Below, piece after piece: positions 35,814 through 47,919 of a DNA stretch of 64,000 nucleotides. The first letter of the stretch is position 1, and every line of letters starts with the position of its first letter. Under the pieces are notes generated by a model. That model saw only the letters and a program-made list of their open reading frames with translations. It made no database searches and had not been told where the DNA came from. The position numbers were made by a program, and so were the translations under genes. Source of the stretch: Dinochytrium kinnereticum (taxonomy: Eukaryota; Chytridiomycota; Chytridiomycetes; Chytridiales; Chytridiaceae); assembly GCA_027604005.1 (NCBI GenBank), contig JADGJT010000028.1, positions 1 to 64,000 on the forward strand, written 5' to 3'.

Positions 35814-36074
35814 GGTTTTCGGTGTTGCGGCGTCAAGATGCAATCGCACCTGTTCCTGGTCTATACTGAAAGTGCAGATACCTCACGTAGCAACGATGAA
35901 ACATCCAGAGCCAGGTCTGATGTTGCGCCTGATTGACAGAGGCCCTTTGTTGCAAATCAGGACAATCTTAGGACGACCGGCACCTGCAAAGATTGAAAGA
36001 CCTATTTTATTGGATGAATGCTCCCCTCCGTTGTTTAAGCATTTATCCTGTTGCAGCCTTTTGATTTCCATTGC

Positions 36075-37073
36075 TCAATCGTCCTCATGCTCATCATCAT
36101 CATCTTCACCACTCTTTTTCTTCCACCGCCGTTCATCCTGGTTCGGATCTTGCGATATCACCTCTACGAAAGGAAATTAAAGATTCAGAATAACGAGAAA
36201 AGACGAGAACGCCAGTTGAGTATCTTAAAACTCACTGCTGAAAGATAGTCGCTTCTCAAATGTTGATGCCGAAAATGAATCCGTGCCTCCCAACTCATCA
36301 AACCCAACAATGCTACAAACGAATAATCCATACAATAAGATAAAGATCAAAATATGAGGCAGCGACGATTAAAACCTCGAAAAAGATGAAACATAATTGA
36401 GAAAAGAAAGATATCAAAAAACCAACCGATCCACCGCAATCCCTTTAATAAACGCAATAACGCAGGGCAAAACCTGGACTTTCAGTCTCTCCACAAGGAA
36501 AGGGCATTTTTCCACATCAATCCTGACGAATCTGGTACGGTAATGTTTCCTAGTGAGCCCCTAAAACGAACTTCAGCAAATAGCCCCTCAAAAAAGAAGT
36601 CCTCACATCCAAATGCTTGTGAATGATCTGACACCTCCGGAACTCTTTGTGATAAAAATGCACAACAACCTTGTCGGTCGATGTTGTAATCTTCAATATT
36701 TCCCTTTCACTGTCAATGTCCTCATAGCTCCCATGGTTGCTGCTCGCCATTTCCTGAGCCTTCCGGAACCTATTCAAAAAAACCACCAAGTCCTTAGTGG
36801 TCCACCTCGTCACAAAACCAGCAAAAGCCGCAAAACAATAGCTCGTCTAGTCCCTTACTCAAAGCGTAGCTCATCCATGCGCCTCTCACGGATGTGTGCC
36901 ATCTGGTTGTCATCGTCCTTCTCCAGCTCCTTGAAGAGCTCCTCCTCATCGAGTTCAACGTCTGGCTCCGGACTGGATGAAAGGCAGAAGGTCAGCAACG
37001 GCGGACAGCACCACGGTGGGATGGGGTGGTTAAGCACTTACATAGGGATTTCAATCTCTGCTTCGTGCAGCAT
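36075..37073 (-). CDS. TXNDC9: Thioredoxin-domain protein 9 / phosducin-like protein
   Basis: Six minus-strand exons (37073-37042, 36972-36859, 36769-36607, 36560-36427, 36312-36236, 36163-36075) give 202 residues. The order is an acidic helix (EPDVELDEEELFKELE), an RERRMDELRFE coil, then a thioredoxin fold with VVVHFYHKEFRRCQIIHKHL, TRFVRIDVEKCPFLVERL, VLPCVIAFIKG and IVGFDELGG. As in this family, the CxxC active site is absent (a single Cys in the RRCQI loop), so it is not a redox thioredoxin. The tail is acidic. TXNDC9/PLP relatives bind the CCT chaperonin and tune tubulin and actin folding. The neighbour upstream of the channel gene is in the same orientation. Confidence 0.85.
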
Positions 37074-37795
37074 TATAAAATATTTTGACAATAATAAATA
37101 AATAAAGTATCAAGCATCCAGTAACAGCAAAAATGAAATCGGACTTGAAATCCAACAACAGTCAACATCAAGACGAATCCATCGTCAAAGTAGAAGATAT
37201 TATTATACACAAAAAAAACTGGTCCAAGACCTCCTTCAAAGGCATAATAAGAAAGATGAAAAGAAGATAAGAAGATAAGAAGAAAAAGAAACCTTCAAGC
37301 CGTAAGGGAAAGAGTAGGGTAAACCAGCCTTTGAAAGAATGAAAGAAAAAGAAGGGTAAAAAAAAATAAATGCATGATTCCTCTTTTTTTGGGATTTTTT
37401 GGTTAGTAGGATAAATAAAGATGTGTCAATAAATAATAACGGTAGCCATTTCGGCATTTCGGCATGACATGGGAGGCGCGAGCATAAAGGGTGTGCGCTT
37501 TGGAAAGTATAAAAGATAAAAATCGGATAGAGTGGAAAAGACGAAGGTTGGAGCGCGAATAGGTGGGGGATGGAAAAAAAATCATGCAATAAAGACTGGA
37601 TAAGTGAAAAAACGGATATCGAAAAGATGCCCATCAAAAAAGAAAAAAAATATAATTGTGAAAGAGATAACTAGGTCAATAGGCAACCAAATTAAAAGTC
37701 CGTGCCAAGCCAGGTGATTCACTACAACAAAAGGAATCGGGCCGAGACGAGCTTGACGAAGGGTGAAAGATGCATTGAATAAATTATCGCAAGGA
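37074..37795. other. Intergenic 720 bp, purine-rich
   Basis: This separates two minus-strand genes and should hold the TXNDC9 promoter and the 3' UTR of the zinc-finger gene. An A/G-rich tract at about 37252-37290 (repeated AGAAGATA-like units) is the only striking composition. Open frames here are low in complexity and not supported. Confidence 0.5.
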
Positions 37796-40717
37796 CTAAA
37801 AGTCTTCATCATCTTCGTCGTCGTTGTCGTCATCATCATCCTCTCGCCGACTCTTTCTGCGAGATTTGCCCTTAAGAGCCGTTGTGCGCTTAACTTTACG
37901 GTTGCGATGATGGTGTAGGAGATGGTATCTGTGATGAAATAAAAGATGATTGATAAGCCAACATTCCAAGCAACTTAAGAGAAGAGAAACAATAGGTGGA
38001 TTACTCACCGAAGACCAGCAGGACTAGCATAAACCTTGAGGCATCCTGGCTCTTCGCATTCAATTTTCTTCCTGATCCTTCCGCCGCGGACTTCACTCGA
38101 AGGGTCTACATTTTCCTTAACATCCAAACTTGGGGACTCATCCGCAACCTCATGAGCCAATTGTTCATAATGATTTTCGTCATCCACTTTTCGCTTCGTC
38201 GGGGTAACAATAGTCATTCTAAATGAGCTGGCAACATCAGGCACCCTAGGCAAAGTCGGCTCGGATTCCACCGCTGCAAAAGACTCTCCGATAAGGCGCG
38301 ACTTGCGACCCCTTCGCTTCGGGTTTTCAGAATTAACAGTAACCGCGGGCTCTACCTTGGTCGGCGTCATGGGTATAACATGGCCGTTCAATGGCTCCAC
38401 AGCCACAGCAGCAGCAGTGAGCTCTTCAACGTTGACTAAATTCTCTGAAAAAACACTGAAAGCTTTCTGATGCTTGCCCAACCCTAATCCAAGAGCACTG
38501 GTATAGAGGCTGTAATCCTCAGGTTCATCCTTAGTTTCAACATAGAAGGTATCATCCGGGTCCCTGCCGTCCTGCCCGTCATAATCCACAAGGTTCAGCA
38601 GGTCCTCATCAACCGTATCCGCAGTTTCGATAGCAGTCACGGGTGACGCCGAGCCGTCAACAGGGGAAGCCACGACATCGACAACGCCACTTGTCCAAGG
38701 AGCAACATCGATCGGGTTGCAATAGTCTTGGGTTAAGTTCTCAATTCCAGGGGCGGCATCGGAAGAGTTCGACAACACAGTGACAAGTGAAACTAGGGAG
38801 AGGTTGGCTTCCTCATTATCGCCGCAGACGGTAACCGGGGATGAAAGGGTAAAATGGCCATCGTAAGAGCCAACTGCGGATGACAGCTACGTTAGCAAGG
38901 TGTCGCTCTTTCCGCAAAATCCAAAAAGCAACTTACATGGGGAGCCGTTATCATTAGTGGTGTCGGGAGTGAGCACATCCCAAAGAGCGTTAGAAGCCCT
39001 GCTTTCGTCAGCAATTCCAGTCGCAGCCCCCAAACTCCATTGATCCTCAGACATATCCAGCGGGTTTAAAAAAAAGGGTTGAACGACGTTGGGATCCCAA
39101 TCGGCCATATTGGTAGGCGAGGGGGACGGGGAGATGATATGCTCGCCAATAGTACGGGAAAAGGAAGTCTTCTTTGCTGATTCCTCTTCTTCAACAGGAA
39201 AGAGATCCGCTGAGGGAGAAAAGTTTATCTCGGAGGGAGTGGGTCCCCTTGACATTGGACCCGTCATGGGTGGAGTGAGCGGTCTTGACCCGAAATCTAC
39301 ATACAGGCAAAGTCAGATGAAAAAGAAAAGCAGAAAAGCATATTTCTAGAGGGGTCAACCAACCTTTGAAAGCTGAAGGGTTGGATGACAACTTGCCCAA
39401 GTTCTTAAGCTTCTCGGCGGCCAGCGCCAGCTTGAAGTGCTTGCTTGAAGCCTTGGTACCCACAGGGAGGTTGGTCTGTGACGCGGCCCTTCGTTGGTGC
39501 CTGCTAGTGACATGCTTGAACCGATGATTTACAGGAGTCAATGGTGACGAGTCATCATCACCATCCGGAAAATAGACGGCATAAGACGACCCAGGAAGCG
39601 AACGCCGACGGTTTGTGAAGCGGACAGGGGTGACATTTGTTCGAGGACTCTGGGTGCTGGTGACAGCCCAGTGTTGCGAGCAAGGTGTGTCTTGGGAGGC
39701 GGAAGAGTTGGACCCCGGGGTGGTCACCGTGGTTTTGATAACTGAAGGCTGAGGTGGCGGTAGCTTGGACACGATTCGAGTGGGTGCGCTGCCGTGGTGG
39801 TTCGAGAACTGCGCCGCGTTTACCGCCGTTGCTGCCAAAGCCGAGAGTCCCATTGCCGCGGTGGCTGGTGCCCCAAAGTGGGCCTGCTGGTTGTGAACGG
39901 TAAACTCGGCCATTGTGAAGCTGGAGCCGCAGCATTTCACGCAATCACTGACTGGGCCTCCTGGGTTGGGAGATGCGGCCCCCTTAGAGGCAGCCGATCG
40001 ACGGGCAAGGTTTCTAAAGAAGAGAGGGAGGTCAGAACTGATATCATCTGATGGGGAGGGGAGGGCTCTCGCGTATGATCCTAACAAACACCAAAACAAT
40101 CTATCCCAGCCCAAGCATCCGCCATCCCCTAAACAACCAAAGCATCTGGACAGTCCAGTCAGTAGTACCCTTTATCCTCCTGCAGCCTCCGTGGCCTCAA
40201 CAGGCAGAGTGCCAGAGGTGAGACGACGGCGACAGCGTCATGCTCCAGAGCGTTTGCAACGGACCACGTCATGAGGGTCGTTGTTTACGGACAGAAGAGA
40301 AAAAGGCGGGTGGACAAAACTGAGCCAACCAAGAAAGAGAGGCCCCAAAGAGAAATTCGAAAAAATTCCAATGCAAAAGGTAAATATGATACACTCTGCA
40401 CGCATCGCATCGCTGGCGACGGACGGGACTGAGGGGGGGGAGGGACAACGTGAACGATCGCCTGGTGCTTGTGCTAACGGCGACGATAGGGTGATGTGGG
40501 GTGCAACTGGGGCAGGGTATACTCACATTGGGGTGGGGCGAAGCACTTGGGAGCATGCAGCTTTGGGGAGATTGGTGATGTTGGAGGGACGCGGTCTTGA
40601 AGCCGACGGGCGGCTAGTCATCTCCTGCTTGGCTTGAGTCTTGACTGGTCCATCGGAATGGACAGCGAGAGCCTGCTTGGTGGTGCGGCGCGATCCTCGT
40701 TTCGGGCGGTGCACCAT
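37796..40717 (-). CDS. C2H2 zinc-finger protein with one finger at each end
   Basis: Minus-strand exons 40717-40527, 40013-39364, 39296-38937, 38873-38009 and 37928-37796 give 732 residues. A basic, Arg/Lys-rich N terminus precedes a finger-like C88-x2-C91-x12-H104-x4-H109. The middle is disordered, with RRRSLPG and many SP/TP sites. Near the C terminus a second finger, C673-x4-C678-x12-H691-x2/3/4-H, carries LKVYASPAGLRYHLLHH, split by the last intron. That finger resembles the last finger of Sfp1/JAZF1-type proteins (KVY..P.GLRYH). A basic then strongly acidic tail (EDDDDDNDDEDDEDF) ends the protein. It is probably a nuclear DNA- or chromatin-binding regulator; targets are unknown. The first intron, 513 nt, is the longest in the window, so the first exon is less certain. 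Confidence 0.7.
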
Positions 40718-41763
40718 GGTGCAGTCGCGAGATGTGGATTTGGATCCGTTGGGGGCGACTTGATGCTAATGGGTAAGACTTGAAAAGGACCGACAAGAAG
40801 AGTTTCTTCTTGTCGACTCGTTTGGGGATCTGGAGATGGTAGAAGTGGTTAGTTGATGGGGTGTGACGCAGAAAAGCGAGGAATGCGATATCATAGGCAT
40901 TTGAGATGCGTTGAGAGTATGGACGATTGCAATCACGGCACAGGAAGGATACCACGGAGAAGTGAGAAGTGTGTAGGGGTAGGGTGAGGTTGCCAGAATG
41001 CAAGTATCTGATGCCTTCATTGTCGCTGGAGTCCTCACCTGTGTTGAGCCTTGAACGCTATCACCTCTTTCGTCCGGCTTGCTTGAAGGTAAGATGTATG
41101 TGATGATGCCCAGGGTCCAAGGACAGTTGACGCGCTCACAGGCAACGATGGGCAACTGCTTAGGAAAGTGTGAGTGATGGTGTGGTACTGATAGCTACGA
41201 GTGTGTCGTGGAAAGGGTATATGAGCAGTGATTCACAAGGAGATGGGGCAAAGGAGATGCTTTTGAGGCAAGCTCATGAGCATGCTGTGAGTGACGAAGG
41301 CCGTGCTTGAGACAACTTTTTTTTTTGCTGCACATTCAATGCAGCAATTTAATTGAGCCCAGCGGAGCACGAATGCCCCAGCGGAGAAAGAAAAGGCGAA
41401 AATATAGAGTGCGGAATTAGGGAGGCAAGAAGATTCCAAAGGTCTATCTTAGTCCTGTATCGCTGGAAAAGGGATTGTGGCAGCAACGCTGTCGAGATAC
41501 CAACACACACGATCGGAGTTGCGTAGGGAAGCAGGGCTGGATGCTGGGAAGGCTGCCCGCCAACAAAAAGTTTTTCTAATTTTGGGCGAGCAAGAATGGC
41601 AAGGGGTGGGGTAAGGAAGGGCACACTATGGCAAAGATCAGAGATCCAATCCCTTCCCATCCTTCTCCTCGCCATCCGTCAACTTCCAATACACATCCAT
41701 CATCCATCACCAAGCAGGCGTTGCCCCCTAGTCAGAGGTTGATGAGGAGGATCGAGCAAGCAC

Positions 41764-41790
41764 CTGGATTGCCGCTGCATGGCAATCCAG
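41764..41790. other. Perfect 10-bp inverted repeat (hairpin)
   Basis: CTGGATTGCC at 41764-41773 and its exact reverse complement at 41781-41790 flank a 7-base loop. It lies in non-coding DNA. It could be an RNA stem or a binding site for a dimeric protein; nothing in the sequence decides between these. Confidence 0.75.
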
Positions 41791-42903
41791 AGGCGAGCAT
41801 GTGTGTTGAACCAGCCGTGCTCTGCTAGATGCCAAGTTCCCTCAACACGGTACCGCAGCTCCGTTCCCTCATATCCCTTAATTGTACATTCCCACCGTAA
41901 CGTTCTTCGGTGCACTCCACCAGCGCCAATGAGTCCAGGCCTTCACCAAGGATTCGGGGACCAATGTCATGAAAAAGCCGTTGGATCCCAAAGCACCATA
42001 CCTCGGCTACACATCCGTCGGTGTTTGAAACCAGCCGCGAATTTGCGCGTTTGTTCCATTTTCAGAAATAGTGTCACACTTTGTGCAACCAGAACGCGTC
42101 GTCCGAGAAAGGCGAACAAAACGCGGTGACAATTCCAATTGACACGACAAAAGAAAAAGTGAAAAGGAAAACTGAAAAGCACTGCGCGCTGGTAAACAAA
42201 TAAATAAAAAAAAATAGCTGAGTGGGGAGAGAGGTGAATGCGGCATCCGAGCAATATGCTCTTCATAGATTGCATGGATTCACTCTGTACTTTTAGCGTT
42301 TTTGGCGAGTTCTACAGGGCAGGACACTACTGGCAACATTGAGACGCAAGCCTCGGATGAAGAAACAAAGATGAGAGATGGATGCTCAATATGCCATCTT
42401 TTCGCGATATATAGCTCAACCATATCATCCATTGCTTAAGGAGTGGTAGGGAGATCCATGGTGTGAGGTGGTGAGGGAGGGATGTCAATGTGGGCAGGGT
42501 GCAAAATTGTGACGGGATGCTTTGCGCACAACTTTGAATCAAGCAGAGGGGTGATGAGGGGCAAACTACGAGGACGCCAGAGAGGTATGAAGAAGGAGAG
42601 AAGCTACTGCAATTGGACCCTGGGGGTTGGAAGTGATGGCTTCGGTTCAAGAGGAGTCATGGATGGATTCTACTGGATCATACCTAACAATCACACCAGC
42701 GTCAACGAGACGGCCACAAAAGGCGAATGGCTATATGGATGTTGACCAAATGGATGGCCAAAGGGTATGTGGAGGAAGAGGTGATGGATGATGGATGGTT
42801 GATGTGGATGTCGATGTCGAAAGAAGAGAGAGTTTTAATTAGGATGCAACCGCTAGAGAATCCACCATCCACCTATATCTCCTGTACTGGGAGGGGTTGC
42901 ACC

Positions 42904-43029
42904 TTCTAGAAGCGCTGAGGCAGCTCTTTGACAGTAATTTTCAAAGCGCTCTGTTAAGGGACCCAAGCTGGATGCTTTGGAGACGTGAGGGCATAAAAGG
43001 CTTTCGCCAATGACAGGGAGCTTCTGGAA
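42904..43029. promoter_or_regulatory. Pair of heat-shock-element-like TTCnnGAA boxes
   Basis: TTCTAGAA (42904-42911) and TTCTGGAA (43022-43029) match the inverted dimer core bound by heat-shock factors, which usually needs at least three NGAAN units. They lie 118 bp apart, with an ATAAAAGG box between them. Chance occurrence is possible. Confidence 0.25.
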
Positions 43030-43814
43030 GCCGCAACAACAGGTGCTTGAAGGAAAGATAAAGCAAGAAGATGGTGGGCGATCGTGATTATATTTTTTAT
43101 AAGAAAATAAATATTTGTTTGGGTATGGGCCTTCAATTGTCCTTTGACAATGATAATAATGAGAGAACCTCCCTCACTCTTTCTTTTCTCCTGCTTTTCC
43201 TCGCTTTTTCTCATGTTTTCTTTTCTTTTTTTTCTATTTGCGTCTCTTTTGACAGCCATGACAATTTGAACCTTCACACTCCAACAGCTTCCCAGCCAGC
43301 AACGCCTCAAACCCATCATCCCATGATTGAAGGTGAATCAAAAACTGCAAATGTTCAAGGCGCGCAGCACATGGCGACAATGCCAACCAGTAGCTGCGTT
43401 GATGCGTGATGATGGGTTGCCCGTTTCACACTTTCTGTCTCCATCGTCCCTCACCTTGCCGCACTGCGTTTACTAGTAAACCAGCATCCGTGTCTCTTTC
43501 AGTGAGGTGAATCTGCCTGAATGATAGAATACAGACCCAGTACATTTTGCCGTCATCTGCAGCTGCTTTATTTGTAGGCACTTGACCTGGGTGTGAGGGG
43601 GGGTGAGCAGGTCTTCGAGCCCAGACCAGCGGACATGGTGCTTGTGTAAAGAAGGTCTCGCCCTTCTTCTGAATTGTCACTTTGGATCGAGTGTCTGAAA
43701 CGTGCCTTTCCCAGAGAAAAAAAGCGCACTTCTCAGTGGTGCCTTTTTTTTTTATATTATTTATATTATTTTACTTGGCAAAAATATATGCCAGTTGGAG
43801 ACAGGCATCTACGT

Positions 43815-45639
43815 TCAGAATCCTCCAACCCCCCGCCCAATGTTATGCGAGCTCCGACTCCTCACCATCCCAACAGGAGGTTCCATCCGGCCCACCCCCC
43901 TCACCTCCAGTCCATGCTTAGCCTCCGCAATCGATCCGCGAAGGGCATCCAGCCACTCAACCATATCCTCTCTGTCACCAGCCCGGAGCTTCCAAACCTG
44001 CTCAGAGTCGCTCGCCATCCCCTTGACTACCAAGTCCCACATCCCATCCTCAGATACATATGCCTCAGAGGTGGGTGTGATGGAAAGGTGTGAGGAAGGG
44101 GTGGAAGTTGGGGTTGGGGTTGGGGTGTGAAAGATGATGAGGCGTTGATCGGCCAGAACGGCGAAGCTGGCCTTCCATGTGCTTGGTGATCGAATGAGGG
44201 TGAATACTGATTTTGGGGTCGTGTGTCGGAACAGAATGCCGACTTTGGCGTTTGGGATGGCCTTGAGTGAGGCAAGATTCAGGGCCATCGGGTCGACGGC
44301 TCGCAGAATAGATGGCGTAGAAGGCGGTAGTGCAGCAGGGTCCATTGATGGTGATAGATGAGGGTGAGACTGCGAGAACGAACGCGGCTTATTCACCAAA
44401 ACGGGATGAGTGGTCTTCAAATCCGTCAGAGGAGCCCTCTCCGATTTCAGCTCGTGCCCATGAATATTGAGACTTCCACAGAAAACATCATCCACTGCTC
44501 GATACTGCTGGACGCGAGCCTCATCAACAAGAGAATGATTTCTTGGCTTTATGCCTGATGAAGGCATGAGGTTACCGTCCATTATGGGAGCTGTCGGTTC
44601 ACGATAAGTCTGTGCGCGAGCCTGCTGTTGCGTGACGGAGATCAGGGCGGAGGTGGTATTCTGTTGAGTGGCAGCTAGAAGTTTCGACACGCTCTGCATA
44701 CGCTGCTGGACCCGAATCTGTTGTTTGCGCTGCTGGTGCACTTGAATCAGGTGCTCAATTTGATCGCTAAGCCCATGGGTGTTCCACATCTACAATTGAT
44801 AAGGAATGAACGTTGGTTAACAGTGTGTATGGAGACGGAGAGAGGATACTTCCGCGCACCTGCGGCAAAGCTTGAGGCTTTTGGACTTGAACAGTCAGAT
44901 CAGCCTGCTGCCTTTCCGCCATCGCGTCAGCTGAATGAAGCGTTTCCATCATGTAGATGATTGTCTGAGGAGAAACCTCCCTTTGCCCAAACTGATCATC
45001 CCTATGCTGATGATCAGCCATCGAAATCGACGACGACTGTGTGAGTGATGTACTCTTGGAATTGCACCAAGTAGAAGAAGATGGTGAATGTCCAGCACCT
45101 CCCGCTAAGCACCCAATGGCCTCATCCAAGCGTCTTAACAACACATCATCCGTCTTTGTCTCCATCTGCAGCATCTGGTCGAACCCATGTGAAACAGGAA
45201 TACACTGCGGTAGAGCACCAATTTTCGGGCTTGACTCGGATCGCGCCGGTCTTGGGGCGTCATGTGGGGATCGATTCAATGACGGGGACGGTGTATTCGG
45301 TCTTGGGGAGGCTGCAGGAGTGCTTGGCCTCCTAAACAACTGTGGGGATAACGACTGATCATCTCCCCGCAAGTCTGATTGCGGTGATGTGGGCAAAAGG
45401 GCCTTAGTCGAAGGCAGGCCCCTCATTTCCAGCTCATACTGCTTCTCATGCAAGATCTGATGAAGATGATCAAAGTCAAAAGCATCATCCTGCATATCAG
45501 TTAAAGCAGGCGGGACAGGCCGTCCTTCGAGTAGCCTCTTTCCTCGCACAAGAGCAGTCGTGGGTCGCTCTCGTGTTGACGCTAAACCCCTAGCATCTGA
45601 GACGATATAGGCAGTCTCCGCTGTATCGTTGGCATTCAT
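43815..45639 (-). CDS. PH-domain protein
   Basis: Two minus-strand exons, 45639-44860 and 44789-43815, give 584 residues. The first 260 are largely disordered with Pro/Ser-rich segments. A Gln-rich coiled segment follows (HQQRKQQIRVQQRMQS). A pleckstrin-homology domain occupies about 445-555: it opens with VGILFRHTTPKSVF, continues with WKASFAVLADQRLIIFH and closes with the C-terminal helix carrying the PH-typical Trp (MVEWLDALRGSI). A Thr/Pro insert sits in the beta3-beta4 loop. PH domains usually bind phosphoinositides or proteins at membranes; the ligand cannot be read from the sequence. No catalytic domain is seen, so a scaffold role is the safest guess. Confidence 0.7.
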
Positions 45640-45806
45640 TTGGTTCAGGCGCGAGCTTCTGAGCTTTGTATTCTGTTTATGGAGTCATGACTTTGTGAAG
45701 CGCGTGAAGGAGACAAGTCAGAGGACAAATCAGTAAGGTTTTTTTTTGATTCTATCAGCTTAGGCATGTGCACACATCGCCTTGAGCACCCATCACGTCG
45801 TTATCT

Positions 45807-47749
45807 TCACAGTCCTCCTTTCTTATCCACCACACCAAGGGCCTGCCCCACCCTCAGCTTCTGGCCTTCCTCAAGCAGGAACTTAAAGTTCTCGGGAGCC
45901 TCAAATACCAAAACCACAGTACTTCCAAGTCTAAAGCCGCCGACTTCCTGACCCCGATAAAGGGTTCTCCCCTTTCCTCCAAAGTGCTTTTCCGCGTAAG
46001 TGCCTAAGGGCTGCGGGTTAAGCTCCTTGGGTAAGTTTGTTTCAAGTTCCTATAACACGAGGTGAGGAGGGTTAATAGATACTCAATACAGACACATGAC
46101 TGACATTAAGACAACTTGACAGAGATGATGAAGAAAACTTACAGGAGCCATGTCGATGCGAATACTACCAACGTTCGTTGCGCCTACAGGAATCATGGAG
46201 AAAAATCCATAAGCCCAAGATCCCGTCAAAGTCACACGTTCGTTAAGAACAAACAGGTTTCGAATCTTGGCAACGACCATTGGGGACACAGAGAGGAGCT
46301 CGCCTAAAGCAACAAAAAGTAAGCTTCACACCTCTAACTAGCCGCACAAGATGGAATCAGCCACACAAAAAATAAGCCTACTAACCAGCAAAGTGACGAA
46401 GCGTGTCAACATTCCAATCTGCCGGAGAATGGAATCGATGATAATCGCCCGGTGCAAGGTAAATGACGCAATAGTGGAGGGCTCTCCCTACCGAGGGGGC
46501 AGATTTGGCCGCTGGGTCGGCTTCAGGGTGAACTAGTGTTGAAGTGGAGCTAAGAGGAGATCCAAGAGGAGTTGAATGCTGGGATGCGCCGTTATCAAGC
46601 AACCTTGTCGTTCCGTCATAACGCAGCCCATCTCGTCCCAAAAGAGCGTCAAGTGAATAAGTGATACCTTTCACCTGCTGAATATGGCGATCCTGGACCA
46701 CTCCAAAATTCAACACTTTTCCATCAGCTGGACTGACCTGTTACAGATTATAATCGAGTCAGCATCAGGCAAGGACAAAAGGCTTGCTGCAAAGATTACC
46801 AATGCGGCGACAGGGTCGATCGGCCTCACGCCATCCTTCAGCCGTCTGTAGAAAAACTCTCCAAGGTTCGGGTAGGACTTGAGGTCCTCATCCAGCATTT
46901 CGTCGAGGTTGCATCCAAATGCGTAGGAGTATGTCTTATAAAGGGGTGTTCGTAAAAAAGTGGGGACGGTAAGCCCATTAAGCCATCCCCACAGGCGAGA
47001 GGCTTCCCGGAGTGGAAGAGCCGCATACATGCGAATCTAAAATAGGCAAAGCAGTAAGTAAAAGCCCAATCAAAGGTTAATCCAACCTGTAGAGGCCCTT
47101 CGACGATCAAATCCGGATGAATGGGCGGGTTCTCCTTCTTTTCTTCATCGGCTCTCTCCTTTAACCTTCGAAGATGCAGCAATGCAATGACGGCGAGCCC
47201 AAGGGAGATAGGGATGGGCTTCCAAATAGTCTTTGTATCAAAGAGAGCCTCCCTCGCTCTCTCAAAGGAGTCTAGAAATAGGCGGAGACGGTGCGGAGAA
47301 GACACGGTTAAGCGATCACACCAAAGAAAGAGAAAGGTGCGGTGTTCAATTACGCAAGAAAGTTAGAGAGAGGAATGCCCATTCAAGAATGGATCCGACG
47401 GAAAGCCATGTATGCCATTGTTCAGCCAACCGAATCATGGACAGATTTGATGGAGGGAGAATTGTGGAATAAACCCAAGGAGAATGGGATGTGGAAGCTG
47501 ACCTTTTGCCTCGTCAAAAAAGGACTTTTGCTTATGGTCCTGATGGTACTGTCTCTGTTGTCTCGGGGCTTGCGGCATGCGCCTGAGGCCGGCGGTGCAT
47601 GACGCACGGGACTGGAAGGGAGGATGGGCGGCAGAGGAGGATGTGATGAGGGTCCTCTTTCCGTCAGCAGCCGCAGCCGCGCGAGGGCATTGCAGTCGCA
47701 GGTGGTAATGTCGATGAAGACATGCGCGCAGAGCAGCAGCACCGTTCAT
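45807..47749 (-). CDS. PSD1: Mitochondrial phosphatidylserine decarboxylase
   Basis: Minus-strand exons 47749-47503, 47271-47087, 47036-46800, 46737-46386, 46303-46143 and 46049-45807 give 474 residues. An Arg/His/Ala-rich leader suggests mitochondrial import, and a hydrophobic span (about 100-115) would anchor it in the inner membrane. Catalytic blocks follow: [42 protein letters not shown] and the self-cleavage site FRLGST, whose Ser (about 437) becomes the pyruvoyl group. The enzyme turns phosphatidylserine into phosphatidylethanolamine. A Ser/Thr-rich insert of about 40 residues sits between the DGKV and YLAPGDYH blocks. The first exon is joined on phase and targeting-peptide character. 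Confidence 0.88.
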
Positions 47750-47919
47750 TTTTTTTTTTTTAATTATTTTTATATGAATTTCTTGTTTTAATTAATTATT
47801 GTTATTATCGTATTTTTGCTCTTTTTCTTTAGTGCTGTGCATCGCAAGGAGACACGAGGGTGAACACATTCAAAATATTCTTTCTCTTCCATCCCAATAA
47901 TCGTCGTCTCGTCTCAAGG

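Larger units (their letters stand above)
40718..43814. other. Gene-poor 3.1 kb region
   Basis: The largest stretch without a supported gene. Open frames are short, unspliceable into anything recognisable and of poor composition. It lies upstream of the minus-strand zinc-finger gene and downstream of the minus-strand PH gene, so it may be an extended regulatory region or hold a non-coding transcript. Visible items are a perfect hairpin (41764-41790), two TTCnnGAA boxes (42904-42911, 43022-43029), a GATG-rich patch (about 42780-42818), an ATAAAAGG box near 42995 and AT-rich pyrimidine tracts around 43190. Confidence 0.5.

Noticed and set aside
35883..36071. Small minus-strand frame between the channel and TXNDC9
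   Set aside because: It begins inside the last coding exon region of TXNDC9 in another frame and has no supporting pattern.
40269..40556. Possible extra exon of the C2H2 gene in its 513-nt first intron
   Set aside because: Direct joining of 40527 to 40013 keeps phase with good splice sites; the intervening frame adds nothing family-like.
41349..42745. Short frames on both strands in the gene-poor block
   Set aside because: All are short, with biased composition and no plausible splicing into a recognisable protein.
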